A stretch of 64,000 nucleotides of DNA from Terriglobales bacterium (lineage in GTDB: Bacteria; Acidobacteriota; Terriglobia; Terriglobales; Acidobacteriaceae). The stretch covers positions 23,122 through 87,121 of the forward strand of contig DASRER010000035.1 in NCBI GenBank assembly GCA_035651995.1. Reading direction: 5' to 3'. The first letter of the stretch is position 1. Each line of letters begins with the position of its first letter. This document shows positions 16,272 to 22,922 of the stretch, piece after piece. The translations under genes were made by a program, and so were the position numbers. The notes beneath the pieces are model-generated. The model did no database searches, was not told where the DNA came from, and saw only the letters and a program-made list of their open reading frames with translations.

Positions 16272-16599
16272 ATGGAAGCCCATCCTCGTCCGCCGCTGTG
16301 GAAGACGCTGTTCGCCTTCGCGATGATTTACTTCGTCTGGGGGCCCGACGTTACTGGCGATTCGCGTCGGCGTGGAGGAGGTGCCGCCGTTCCTGCTGGC
16401 GGCCATCCGCTTCCTCATCGCCGGCCTGGTCCTTTACGGCTGGATGCTCGCGGTGGTGGTCGGGTATTTCTTCGGCGGCGAGGCGCTTGACCTGAGGACG
16501 ATCTTGGGCACGTTCCTCGTGCTGGCGGGCGTGGTGGTAATCACCACCACGCCGGCGAAGGTGAACATTGCGGCGCGCGCGGTGGAAGAGTCAGGTTGA
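16272..16599 (+). pseudogene. Decayed EamA/DMT-family transporter
   Basis: The first codons read MEAHPRPPLWKTLFAFAMIY, then FVWG, the first membrane helix of an EamA permease. At the GGGGG run near 16340 the frame shifts by one, and the other frame continues TLLAIRVGVEEVPPFLLAAI and RFLIAGLVLYGWM. It then jumps straight to the C-terminal region LAVVVGYFFGGEALDLRTIL, ending VVVITTTPAKVN. Intact EamA permeases have about 300 residues. Here about 190 central residues are missing and the frame is broken, so it is not functional. Its end overlaps the 3' end of the convergent TetR gene. Confidence 0.8.
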
Positions 16600-17226
16600 G
16601 GACTCGCCGCGTTGGGCCACCACGAAGGCCGAGATGGCCGCGTCGAAGATGGCGGTGAACTCGCGCCGCGTGAAGCTGGCGGGATAGCCGGCGCGCTCGG
16701 CGAGCAGATGGTCGCGCATCAGCCCTTCAAACATTCCAATGAGCGCCGAGCGGATGGCCTGCGGATGGAGTTCGGCGCGCAGCTGGCCCGCGGCCTTCAA
16801 CTCGGCGACGGTCTGATCGATGAAGCTCACCAGTTGCAGGTAGCCGGCGGTCATCAGGACGGCGTTGCCTTCGCGCCGGACGCGGCGTCCCTCCAGCAGC
16901 ATCAGCTCTCTCATCTCGGGATCGTTGTCGAGCGCCTGGACGATCAGCTCCATGGTGGAGCGCAGGCGCGCCACCGGCTCGGGGACGCCTTGCAGGGCAT
17001 GCAGTCGGCCGCTCATCGCCTGCCAGCCGCGCTCGAAGATGGCCTCCAGCAGACCTTCCTTGCTGCCGAAGTGCTTGGTGAGCTGCGACTCGCTGGTGCC
17101 GGCCAGCCGGGCGATGGCCACGGTGCTGGTGCTCTCGTATCCGCGGGTGGCAAACAGCCGCTTGGCCGCGGCCAGAATACGGTCGTGCGAGGAAACCGGC
17201 GCCGGGGAGTTGGACTGCTGCGCCAT
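16591..17226 (-). CDS. TetR/AcrR-family transcriptional regulator
   Basis: A 211-residue one-component repressor. The N-terminal helix-turn-helix is clear: RILAAAKRLFATRGYESTST, then VAIARLAGTSESQLTKHFGS and KEGLLEAIFERGW. The C-terminal ligand domain (about 75-205) is variable as usual and gives no clue to the inducer. The ATG at 17226 (MAQQSN) is chosen over an upstream GTG. Its 3' end overlaps the decayed EamA gene, which may have been its former target. No operator could be assigned. Confidence 0.9.
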   Translation of the reverse strand: MAQQSNSPAPVSSHDRILAAAKRLFATRGYESTSTVAIARLAGTSESQLTKHFGSKEGLLEAIFERGWQAMSGRLHALQGVPEPVARLRSTMELIVQALDNDPEMRELMLLEGRRVRREGNAVLMTAGYLQLVSFIDQTVAELKAAGQLRAELHPQAIRSALIGMFEGLMRDHLLAERAGYPASFTRREFTAIFDAAISAFVVAQRGESST

Positions 17227-17252
17227 GGGTAGTAATGGTACTACGCGCACAT

Positions 17253-17329
17253 CCACCACAAAGACACCGAGGAGCCAACCAGCGCAGGAAACGTTGCGCT
17301 ATCAATCTCGGTGCCCCTGTGTTTCGGGA
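17253..17329. repeat. Word hairpin, CACAAAGACACCGAG class
   Basis: CCACAAAGACACCGAGG (17256-17272) is complementary to CTCGGTGCCCCTGTG (17308-17322). Inside lies a second hairpin, AGCGCA/TGCGCT (17281-17300). It fills the gap between accD and the TetR gene. Confidence 0.55.
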
Positions 17330-17336
17330 GTGGATC

Positions 17337-18188
17337 TCAGCTTCCGTTCGTGGTCATAAACTCGAAGGCGCGCGCCAGGTAGGCCTTCATGTCCTTGCGG
17401 TGGACGACGGCGTCGAGGATGCCGTGTTCCAGCAGGAACTCGCTGCGCTGGAAGCCTTCGGGAAGCTTCTGGCGGATGGTGTCTTCGATGACGCGCGGTC
17501 CGGCGAAACCGATCAGCGCGCCCGGCTCGGCGATGTTCAGGTCACCGAGGAGAGCATAGGAGGCGCTCACGCCGCCGGTGGTGGGGTCGGTGAGGACGGA
17601 AATGTACGGCACCCTGGCCTGGTCGAGGCGGGCGAGCGCGGCGGAGATTTTCGCCATCTGCATCAGGCTGACCACGCCCTCCATCATGCGCGCGCCGCCG
17701 GAGGCGGAGACAACGACAAGCGGATGTTTCAGCTCGCGGGCGCGCTCGACGGCGCGTGTGATCGCTTCGCCCACCACCGCGCCCATGCTGCCGCCGATGA
17801 ACGAGTACTCCATGGCGCTGACCACTACGTCGCGGCCGTTCAGCTTGCCGCGCGCGTTGACGATGGCGTCTTTCAGCCCGGTTTCGGACTGCGCCTGGCG
17901 GAGGCGGTCGGCGTAGGCGCGCTTGTCGGCGAACTTGAGCGGGTCGGTGGAGGCCAGATTCTGGTCGTCCACCGTGTACTGGCCGTCGTCAAGCAGCAAT
18001 TCCAGGCGGCGGCGCGCGCCAATACGGAAGTGGCGCTGGCAGCGCGGGCAGACGTTCAGGTTCTCATCCAGTTCTTTCTTCCAGATGATCTGGCGGCAGT
18101 CGTCGCACTTGACCCACAGGCCTTCGGTGCGGACGCGCTTTTCGCCGCCGGGTTCCAGCTCGCCGGGTTCGCGTTTGAACCAGCTCAC
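17337..18188 (-). CDS. accD: Acetyl-CoA carboxylase carboxyltransferase subunit beta
   Basis: The beta subunit of the carboxyltransferase that makes malonyl-CoA for fatty-acid synthesis; it works with AccA and carboxy-biotin on AccB. The 283-residue product starts at GTG 18188 (SWFKREPGELEPG). It carries the zinc ribbon CDDC(x17)CPRC near residues 30-50, and the carboxyltransferase fold with GGSMGAVVGEAITRAVE, VVSASGGARMMEG, LTDPTTGGVSASYA and GFAGPRVIEDTIRQ. The GTG overlaps the stop of a 47-codon ORF upstream (GTGA), suggesting coupling. cobO precedes it on the same strand. Confidence 0.97.
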   Translation of the reverse strand: MSWFKREPGELEPGGEKRVRTEGLWVKCDDCRQIIWKKELDENLNVCPRCQRHFRIGARRRLELLLDDGQYTVDDQNLASTDPLKFADKRAYADRLRQAQSETGLKDAIVNARGKLNGRDVVVSAMEYSFIGGSMGAVVGEAITRAVERARELKHPLVVVSASGGARMMEGVVSLMQMAKISAALARLDQARVPYISVLTDPTTGGVSASYALLGDLNIAEPGALIGFAGPRVIEDTIRQKLPEGFQRSEFLLEHGILDAVVHRKDMKAYLARAFEFMTTNGS

Positions 18189-18328
18189 GTTCGGTCGTTG
18201 GCCCTCGGTCGTTGGTCGTTGGCCAAGCGCTCGCGGCAACGGCCCCGCACGCGATCGTAGATGAAAATGGGCATGACGGTGGCGCTCAGGATGCTGCCCG
18301 CAAGCCGGACCCACTCAACCGTGCGCAA
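18185..18328 (-). CDS. Possible 47-residue membrane peptide between cobO and accD
   Basis: An ORF from TTG 18328, right after the cobO stop, to TGA 18187-18185, which overlaps the accD GTG. It encodes RTVEWVRLAGSILSATVMPI, then FIYDRVRGRCRE: one hydrophobic helix followed by a basic tail. SLGSILAA..P-type helices occur at the C-terminus of PlsY acyltransferases, so it may be a remnant of such a gene, but the match is short. Its last codons run through a word repeat (GGCCAACGACC). Whether it is translated is unknown. Confidence 0.3.
   Translation of the reverse strand: MRTVEWVRLAGSILSATVMPIFIYDRVRGRCRERLANDQRPRANDRT
18189..18231. repeat. Word repeat CGTTGGCC/TCGGTCGTTGG
   Basis: GTTCGGTCGTTGGCCCTCGG followed by TCGTTGGTCGTTGGCC: four imperfect copies in one orientation, just upstream of accD. 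Confidence 0.45.
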
Positions 18329-18865
18329 TCAGTACTCGATTCCCCGCTGCGCCTGCACGCCCTTTTCGTAGGCGTGCTTGACCTGGCGCATTTCGGTAAC
18401 TGTGTCAGCTACTTCGATGATTGTCGGATGCGCGTTGCGCCCGGTCAAGATGACGTGCACCATCTCGGGCTTGCGCTTGAGCGCTTCGACAACCTTGGCC
18501 GGATCGAGCATGCCGTAGCTGATGGCGTAGTTGATTTCATCGAGCACCACCAGGTCCCACTGGCCCGACAGGATGGCCTGTTCGGCTTCGCGCCAGGCGT
18601 CTTCCACCAGCTTGATGTCCTCGGGATCGGTTTCGGCGCCGCCCACCTTCACGAAACCGCGGCCCATCTGCTTCATGACGAACCTGTCGCCGAAGGCCTT
18701 CACCGCGTCGAGTTCGCCGTAGTGCCACGAACCTTTCAGAAATTGCAGCATGAGCACGCGCATGCCGTTGCCGACGGCGCGCAGCGCCGTGCCCATGGCG
18801 GCGGTAGTTTTGCCTTTGCCCGGGCCGGTGTTGACGATGATGAGACCGCGACGAATATCGCTCAT
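18329..18865 (-). CDS. cobO: Cob(I)yrinic acid a,c-diamide adenosyltransferase
   Basis: The enzyme transfers the 5'-deoxyadenosyl group of ATP to Co(I) of corrinoids during adenosylcobalamin synthesis or salvage. The 178-residue protein is the usual CobO/BtuR length. It has the P-loop GPGKGKTT near residue 14, VLMLQFLKGSWHYGE, a Walker-B-like LVVLDEINYAI and the C-terminal EYEKGVQAQRGIEY-type end (here YEKGVQAQRGIEY). No other cobalamin genes are nearby. It sits 146 bases downstream of proS and just upstream of accD on the same strand. Confidence 0.95.
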   Translation of the reverse strand: MSDIRRGLIIVNTGPGKGKTTAAMGTALRAVGNGMRVLMLQFLKGSWHYGELDAVKAFGDRFVMKQMGRGFVKVGGAETDPEDIKLVEDAWREAEQAILSGQWDLVVLDEINYAISYGMLDPAKVVEALKRKPEMVHVILTGRNAHPTIIEVADTVTEMRQVKHAYEKGVQAQRGIEY

Positions 18866-18904
18866 TAGCGCCGCTCTAACAGGACCTCACGAACCGCAGT
18901 TCGA

Positions 18905-18943
18905 ATGCGTTCAGCGCCTTTCAGCAGTTTGTTCAGCGCTCTC
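18905..18943. repeat. Word repeat GTTCAGCG in the proS-cobO gap
   Basis: GCGTTCAGCGCCTTTCAGCA followed by GTTTGTTCAGCGC: three imperfect copies in one orientation. No complementary arm is seen. Confidence 0.35.
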
Positions 18944-19011
18944 CTTCGACGAAGGTTCCTGCGTTGCCTCACGCCAATCCTCAAATCTCGAGTCCATCTC
19001 ATAGCCTGCCG

Positions 19012-20496
19012 CTAATATGCCTTCGCGAACACCGCCCGCTTCACGGCTTCCTTCCCCGTGTACACGCACTTTCCTGTTCCGGCGGGCTGCTCGAGCGGGA
19101 GGCAGCGTATCGTCGCCTTCGTCTCTTCCTGGATTCTTTCCTCGTCCTCGCGCGAGCCGGCCCACCAGGCCCAGACGAAGCCTTTTTCCACGCGCTCCTT
19201 CAGTTCTTCGTAATCCGACGCCTCGAAGGTGTGCTCTTCGCGGAACTTGAGCGCGCGCTGGAACAAGCCGCTCTGCATCTGCGCGAGCAGCCCCATGACG
19301 TGCTCGGTGAGCCCCGCCTGCGGCACGAACGACTTCGGCGCTTTCGCCGGCTTTCCGCCTGCGGCCTGCGCAACCGGCTGCGAGTTGTTCAGCTGGATGC
19401 GCTGGGCGATCGCGACGCTTCCCTTCTCCACGTCTTTGGGGCCGACTTCGACGCGCAGCGGGATGCCTTTCAGCTCCCACTCGTTGAACTTGAAGCCGGG
19501 CGTGAGGTGGTCGCGCGTGTCCACGTGGAAGCGGATGCGTCCCTTCCAGTCAGCGGTGATCTTCTGCACCGCGTCGAGCACGGTGGCGCGCTCGGCGTCG
19601 GTCTTATAGATGGGCACCACGACAGCCTGGATGGGCGCCAGGCGCGGCGGCAGCACTAGGCCGTCATCATCGGAGTGCGCCATGATGAGCGCGCCGATCA
19701 GGCGCGTGGTCACGCCCCAACTGGTGGTCCAGGCGTGCTGCACCTGGTTGTTCTTGTCGGCGTACTTGATGTCGAACACCTTGGCGAAGTTCTGCCCGAG
19801 GTTGTGCGAGGTCCCCGCCTGCAGCGCGCGGCCATCCTGCATCATGGCCTCCATGCAGTAGGTCCGCAGCGCGCCGGGAAACTTTTCTTTCTCGGTTTTC
19901 AGCCCCTGGATGACCGGGACTGCCATTTCCTTTTCCACGAAGTCGGCATAGACCTCGCGGAGAATCAGCAGGGTCTCGCGCTCGGCATCGGTTTCGTCAA
20001 CGTGGACGGTGTGGCCTTCCTGCCAGAGGAACTCGGTAGTCCGAAGGAACGGGCGCGTGCGCAGCTCCCAGCGCATGACGTTGGCCCACTGGTTGATGAG
20101 CAGCGGCAGGTCGCGCCAGGAGCGCACCCACTTGGCGTAGAAGTAGCCGATGATGGTCTCCGACGTCGGCCGGATTACGTACGGCTCGGCCAGCTCTTCG
20201 CCGCCGGCGCGCGTCACCTCGGCGACCTGGGGCGCGAAGCCTTCCACGTGCTCGGCTTCCTTCATCAGGAAAGACTTTGGAATGAGCAGCGGGAAGTAAG
20301 CGTTTACGTGCCCGGTCGCCTTGATGCGGTCGTCGAGTCCGCGCTGGATGGCTTCCCATAGCGCGTAGCCAGTCGGCTTGAAGACGATGCAGCCGCGGAC
20401 GACCTCGGCGTAGTCGGCCAGGTCGGCACCGCGAACGATATCGAGATACCACTGCGCGTAATCCTGCGCGCGGGGAGTGATGCCCTCTTTTGCCAT
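19012..20496 (-). CDS. proS: Prolyl-tRNA synthetase, archaeal/eukaryote-type (ProS type 3)
   Basis: Charges tRNA-Pro with proline. The 494-residue length and sequence fit the short form without the bacterial editing (INS) insertion. Class II motifs are present: motif 2 region (RWELRTRPFLRTTEFLWQEG), motif 3 (GALIMAHSDDDGLVLPPRLA), with RPTSETIIGYFYAKWV and CMEAMMQDGRALQAGTSHNL. The C-terminal anticodon-binding domain and zinc-binding-like tail end with a Tyr (VFAKAY), as in this subfamily. The start MAKEGITPRAQDYAQWYLDI is typical. Cotranscription with cobO is possible. Confidence 0.96.
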   Translation of the reverse strand: MAKEGITPRAQDYAQWYLDIVRGADLADYAEVVRGCIVFKPTGYALWEAIQRGLDDRIKATGHVNAYFPLLIPKSFLMKEAEHVEGFAPQVAEVTRAGGEELAEPYVIRPTSETIIGYFYAKWVRSWRDLPLLINQWANVMRWELRTRPFLRTTEFLWQEGHTVHVDETDAERETLLILREVYADFVEKEMAVPVIQGLKTEKEKFPGALRTYCMEAMMQDGRALQAGTSHNLGQNFAKVFDIKYADKNNQVQHAWTTSWGVTTRLIGALIMAHSDDDGLVLPPRLAPIQAVVVPIYKTDAERATVLDAVQKITADWKGRIRFHVDTRDHLTPGFKFNEWELKGIPLRVEVGPKDVEKGSVAIAQRIQLNNSQPVAQAAGGKPAKAPKSFVPQAGLTEHVMGLLAQMQSGLFQRALKFREEHTFEASDYEELKERVEKGFVWAWWAGSREDEERIQEETKATIRCLPLEQPAGTGKCVYTGKEAVKRAVFAKAY

Positions 20497-20499
20497 GAT

Positions 20500-20527
20500 T
20501 CGCTTTTAGCTCTTGGCTTTTGGCTAC
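20500..20527. repeat. Word repeat TTTTGGCT/AGCTCTTGGC
   Basis: GCTTTTAGCTCTTGGCTTTT then GGCTACAGC: three imperfect copies in one orientation just upstream of proS, where its promoter or leader should be. Confidence 0.35.
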
Positions 20528-20621
20528 AGCTTCGCCTCTGGCACGGATTGGAGCGTGTGCAAAGGGCGAAACTCTGATTGTAGCGGATTCAGCGCGGTGC
20601 GTCGGCCAGCTTGCGCGATTG

Positions 20622-21773
20622 TCAGTACACCGCCCGCGCGCGCACCGTTTTCTTGGCGGCGAGGGCGAAGCGGGGTTCCGGCGCGCCGCTGCCGGCAACC
20701 GTGGACGCCACGTACTCGCCGACCATGGGACCGTGTTTGAAGCCGTGTCCGGAGCCGCCGCCGACCAGCCACACGTTCGTCCACTCGGGATGGCGATCGA
20801 TGAGGAAGTCGCCGCTGGAGGTGTTCTCGTACTGGCAGACGCGGGTTTCGACGATGGGCGCATTCGCCAGCGCGGGAAGTCGGCGGGCCACCACGGCGCG
20901 CATGGCATCGGCGGAGTTTTGTGAGACCACGCGCGAACCGGTGTCGGGATCGAAAGCTTCGCCGTGGCGGTCGAGGGATATCTTCACACCGCGGTTCTCG
21001 ACGTCGGGCATGCCGTACACGTCTTCGGCATGCCGCAGCCAGGTCGGCATGGCGGGAGGGCGGAAGCGAGTGTCGCCGGCGGGCGCGCCGAAGAAAAAGA
21101 CTTCCTGGCGCGTGGGAAAGATGCGCGCGCCGAGCAGCTCGGGAAATAGGCGCGGCAGCCACGGCCCGCAGGCGAAGAGGTAAGTGCCCGCGCTGAGCTG
21201 GTGGCCATCGCGGGTGCGAACGGCGTCGAGTCTTCCCACAGCGCCGGGCGGCTCGACCGCGGCCTGGCGGAACTCGACGCCGAGCGCTGCGGCGCGCTCT
21301 ACGAGCGCCCGGACGCCGCGACGCGCCATCAGAACGCCGCTCTCGCCTTCCAGGAAACCCCAGGTCACATCGTCGAGCGCGAACTGCGGATAGCGACGCG
21401 CGAGTTCGGCACGCTTCATCTCTTCAACGGCGACGCCGTTTCGCTTCACCACGTCGAATGATGTGCGGCTGTACGCGTCGGCGTCGTCGGCGAGCCAGAG
21501 CACGCCGGTCCGGAGGAAGATCGTGCTGCGAGTTTCCTCAGCCAGTTGCTTCCAGCGCGCGAGCGAGGCGATGGCCCAGCGGGTGTAGAGCTCATCGGCG
21601 CCGTAGGCCGTGCGAATGATGCGCGTCTCGCCGCCCGACGACGCGCGGCTGTTGCCCGGACCGTAGGCGTCGACGAGCAGGACGGAGTGTCCGGCGCGGC
21701 GCAGCGCCAGCGCCGTCCAGGCGCCGAAGACGCCGGCGCCGATGACGAGAGTGTCTGCCGTGGTGCGCGGCAT
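20622..21773 (-). CDS. FAD-dependent oxidoreductase, SolA/sarcosine-oxidase-like
   Basis: A 383-residue DAO-family flavoenzyme predicted to oxidise an N-methyl or secondary amino acid, releasing H2O2. The FAD-binding Rossmann motif is at the N-terminus (TLVIGAGVFGAWTALALRRA). GNSRASSGGETRIIRTAYG follows, as in SolA and monomeric sarcosine oxidases, and the C-terminal GGSGHGFKHGPMVGE closes the FAD site. The Cys that would hold flavin covalently in sarcosine oxidases is expected just before that motif. C323 is not clearly aligned, so the attachment type is uncertain. The next gene upstream on the same strand, separated by a word hairpin, is an ornithine-cyclodeaminase homologue. Confidence 0.88.
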   Translation of the reverse strand: MPRTTADTLVIGAGVFGAWTALALRRAGHSVLLVDAYGPGNSRASSGGETRIIRTAYGADELYTRWAIASLARWKQLAEETRSTIFLRTGVLWLADDADAYSRTSFDVVKRNGVAVEEMKRAELARRYPQFALDDVTWGFLEGESGVLMARRGVRALVERAAALGVEFRQAAVEPPGAVGRLDAVRTRDGHQLSAGTYLFACGPWLPRLFPELLGARIFPTRQEVFFFGAPAGDTRFRPPAMPTWLRHAEDVYGMPDVENRGVKISLDRHGEAFDPDTGSRVVSQNSADAMRAVVARRLPALANAPIVETRVCQYENTSSGDFLIDRHPEWTNVWLVGGGSGHGFKHGPMVGEYVASTVAGSGAPEPRFALAAKKTVRARAVY

Positions 21774-21789
21774 TTTTAGAATCTACAAC

Positions 21790-21866
21790 AAGTGGACAGT
21801 GAACGGTGAACAGCCACTTGGTTGTCCACGGCGCCCTGTGCACTGTTCACGGTCGACTATCCACTT
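21790..21866. repeat. Word hairpin, GTGAACAGTGGA class
   Basis: Left arm 21790-21813 (AAGTGGACAGTGAACGG, TGAACAG) pairs with right arm 21841-21866 (CACTGTTCACGGTCGAC, TATCCACTT). The spacer is 27 bases. It shares its words with the hairpin at 13114-13226, 8.6 kb away, but not its overall sequence. Confidence 0.6.
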
Positions 21867-22795
21867 ATCACAACCCGCGCAGCCGCCAGGTCCTCCAGCG
21901 CACACCCGACACTCTTGAACAGCGTGATTTCGTCCGGCGAGCGGCGCGCGCGTTGCTTGCCGCTGACGACCTCGTGGAGGTCGCCGGCGACGTGATCGCG
22001 CGTGATGGCGCCCTCGGCGATGGGGATGAGCAGGTCGCCGGCTTCGGCGAGCGCGCCGGCGTATGTGTCCACTATGACGCGGGCGCGGGCGACAGTGGCG
22101 GTATCCACCTCGCGCGTGTGCGGCTGGAAAGCGCCAATCAGGTTGAGGTGGGTGCCGGGGCGCAGCCACTCGCCGGGAAAAAGCGGCGTGGCGCAGGTAG
22201 TGCAGGCGCAGATGACGTCGGACTCGCGGGCGAGTTGCTCGGGCGTGGCCGCGACGAGTTCGAAGCCTTGCCGAACTGCGCTCGGTGTGGCCGGACGGGA
22301 CGTCCGGCCCCACGTGCGTACGAATGCTTCGGACTTTTCCGGCGAGCCCCCGGATACAAGCACACGGTGAAACCTGCGCACCAGCGGCAGCGCGTCGAGA
22401 TGGGCGCGTGCTTGCCGTCCGGTGCCGAAGATGCCGAGCGTCTCGGCGTCAGGACGCGCGAGCAGGTCGGTGGCGAGCGCGGAGGCGGCGGCGGTGCGGA
22501 CGTCGGTGAGATAGTTGGCGGCGATGGTGGCCAGAACTTCGCCGGTCTTCGGATCGAGCCAGAGATAGGTCGCGCGAACTGCGTCCGATACGCTGACCAG
22601 CTTCACACCGGCGGCGGGAACGGCCGGATCGAAGCAGGGCATGATAAGGAGGACTCCCCCGCCGGCGAGAGGCGCCTGCGTGCGCGTTGGCATTTCAAAC
22701 GACGCCGGACCGCGCGCGAAGGCTGCGCGCAGGGCGACGAGGGCACGGGCGGGGGTGAGCGCGCGGATGACGTCGTCTTCGGAGAGCTGGAGCAT
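21857..22795 (-). CDS. Ornithine cyclodeaminase / mu-crystallin family protein
   Basis: A 312-residue NAD(P)-dependent enzyme of the OCD/mu-crystallin family, which cyclises ornithine or reduces imino acids. It starts MLQLSEDDVIRALTPARALV at 22795. VKLVSVSDA and YLWLDPKTGEVLATIAANYL precede DVRTAAASALATDLLARPDA, and the Rossmann motif is LGIFGTGRQARAH. Residues about 161-171 (TWGRTSRPATP) look like an insertion and are encoded by a GC-rich palindrome at 22285-22313. The neighbouring flavoenzyme and a permease downstream suggest amino-acid catabolism, but the exact substrate is unknown. Confidence 0.88.
   Translation of the reverse strand: MLQLSEDDVIRALTPARALVALRAAFARGPASFEMPTRTQAPLAGGGVLLIMPCFDPAVPAAGVKLVSVSDAVRATYLWLDPKTGEVLATIAANYLTDVRTAAASALATDLLARPDAETLGIFGTGRQARAHLDALPLVRRFHRVLVSGGSPEKSEAFVRTWGRTSRPATPSAVRQGFELVAATPEQLARESDVICACTTCATPLFPGEWLRPGTHLNLIGAFQPHTREVDTATVARARVIVDTYAGALAEAGDLLIPIAEGAITRDHVAGDLHEVVSGKQRARRSPDEITLFKSVGCALEDLAAARVVISG
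22285..22313. repeat. REP-like palindrome inside the ornithine cyclodeaminase gene
   Basis: GTG-T-GGCCGGACG-GGA-CGTCCGGCC-C-CAC: 12 pairs and one mismatch around loop GGA. It is read in frame as part of TWGRTSRPA. The core matches the intergenic palindrome at 3259-3279. Confidence 0.65.
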
Positions 22796-22895
22796 CCGGG
22801 GGAGGGTAACAAGATGAAAAGCGTTCACACAAAGGACCCGGGACAACACGAAGGCCGCAAAGGAAGCTGGCATAATCGTGCGGCGAAAATCTTCG

Positions 22896-22922
22896 CCACA
22901 GAGGGTACAGAGGAACACAGGG
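22896..22922. repeat. Word repeat CACAGAGG upstream of the GH2 gene
   Basis: CCACAGAGGGTACAGAGGAA then CACAGGG: three imperfect copies in one orientation, ending at the GH2 start codon. One copy doubles as the ribosome-binding site. Confidence 0.45.

Noticed and set aside
17235..18260. 341-codon ORF on the plus strand
   Set aside because: Antisense to accD, whose zinc ribbon and carboxyltransferase motifs are unambiguous.
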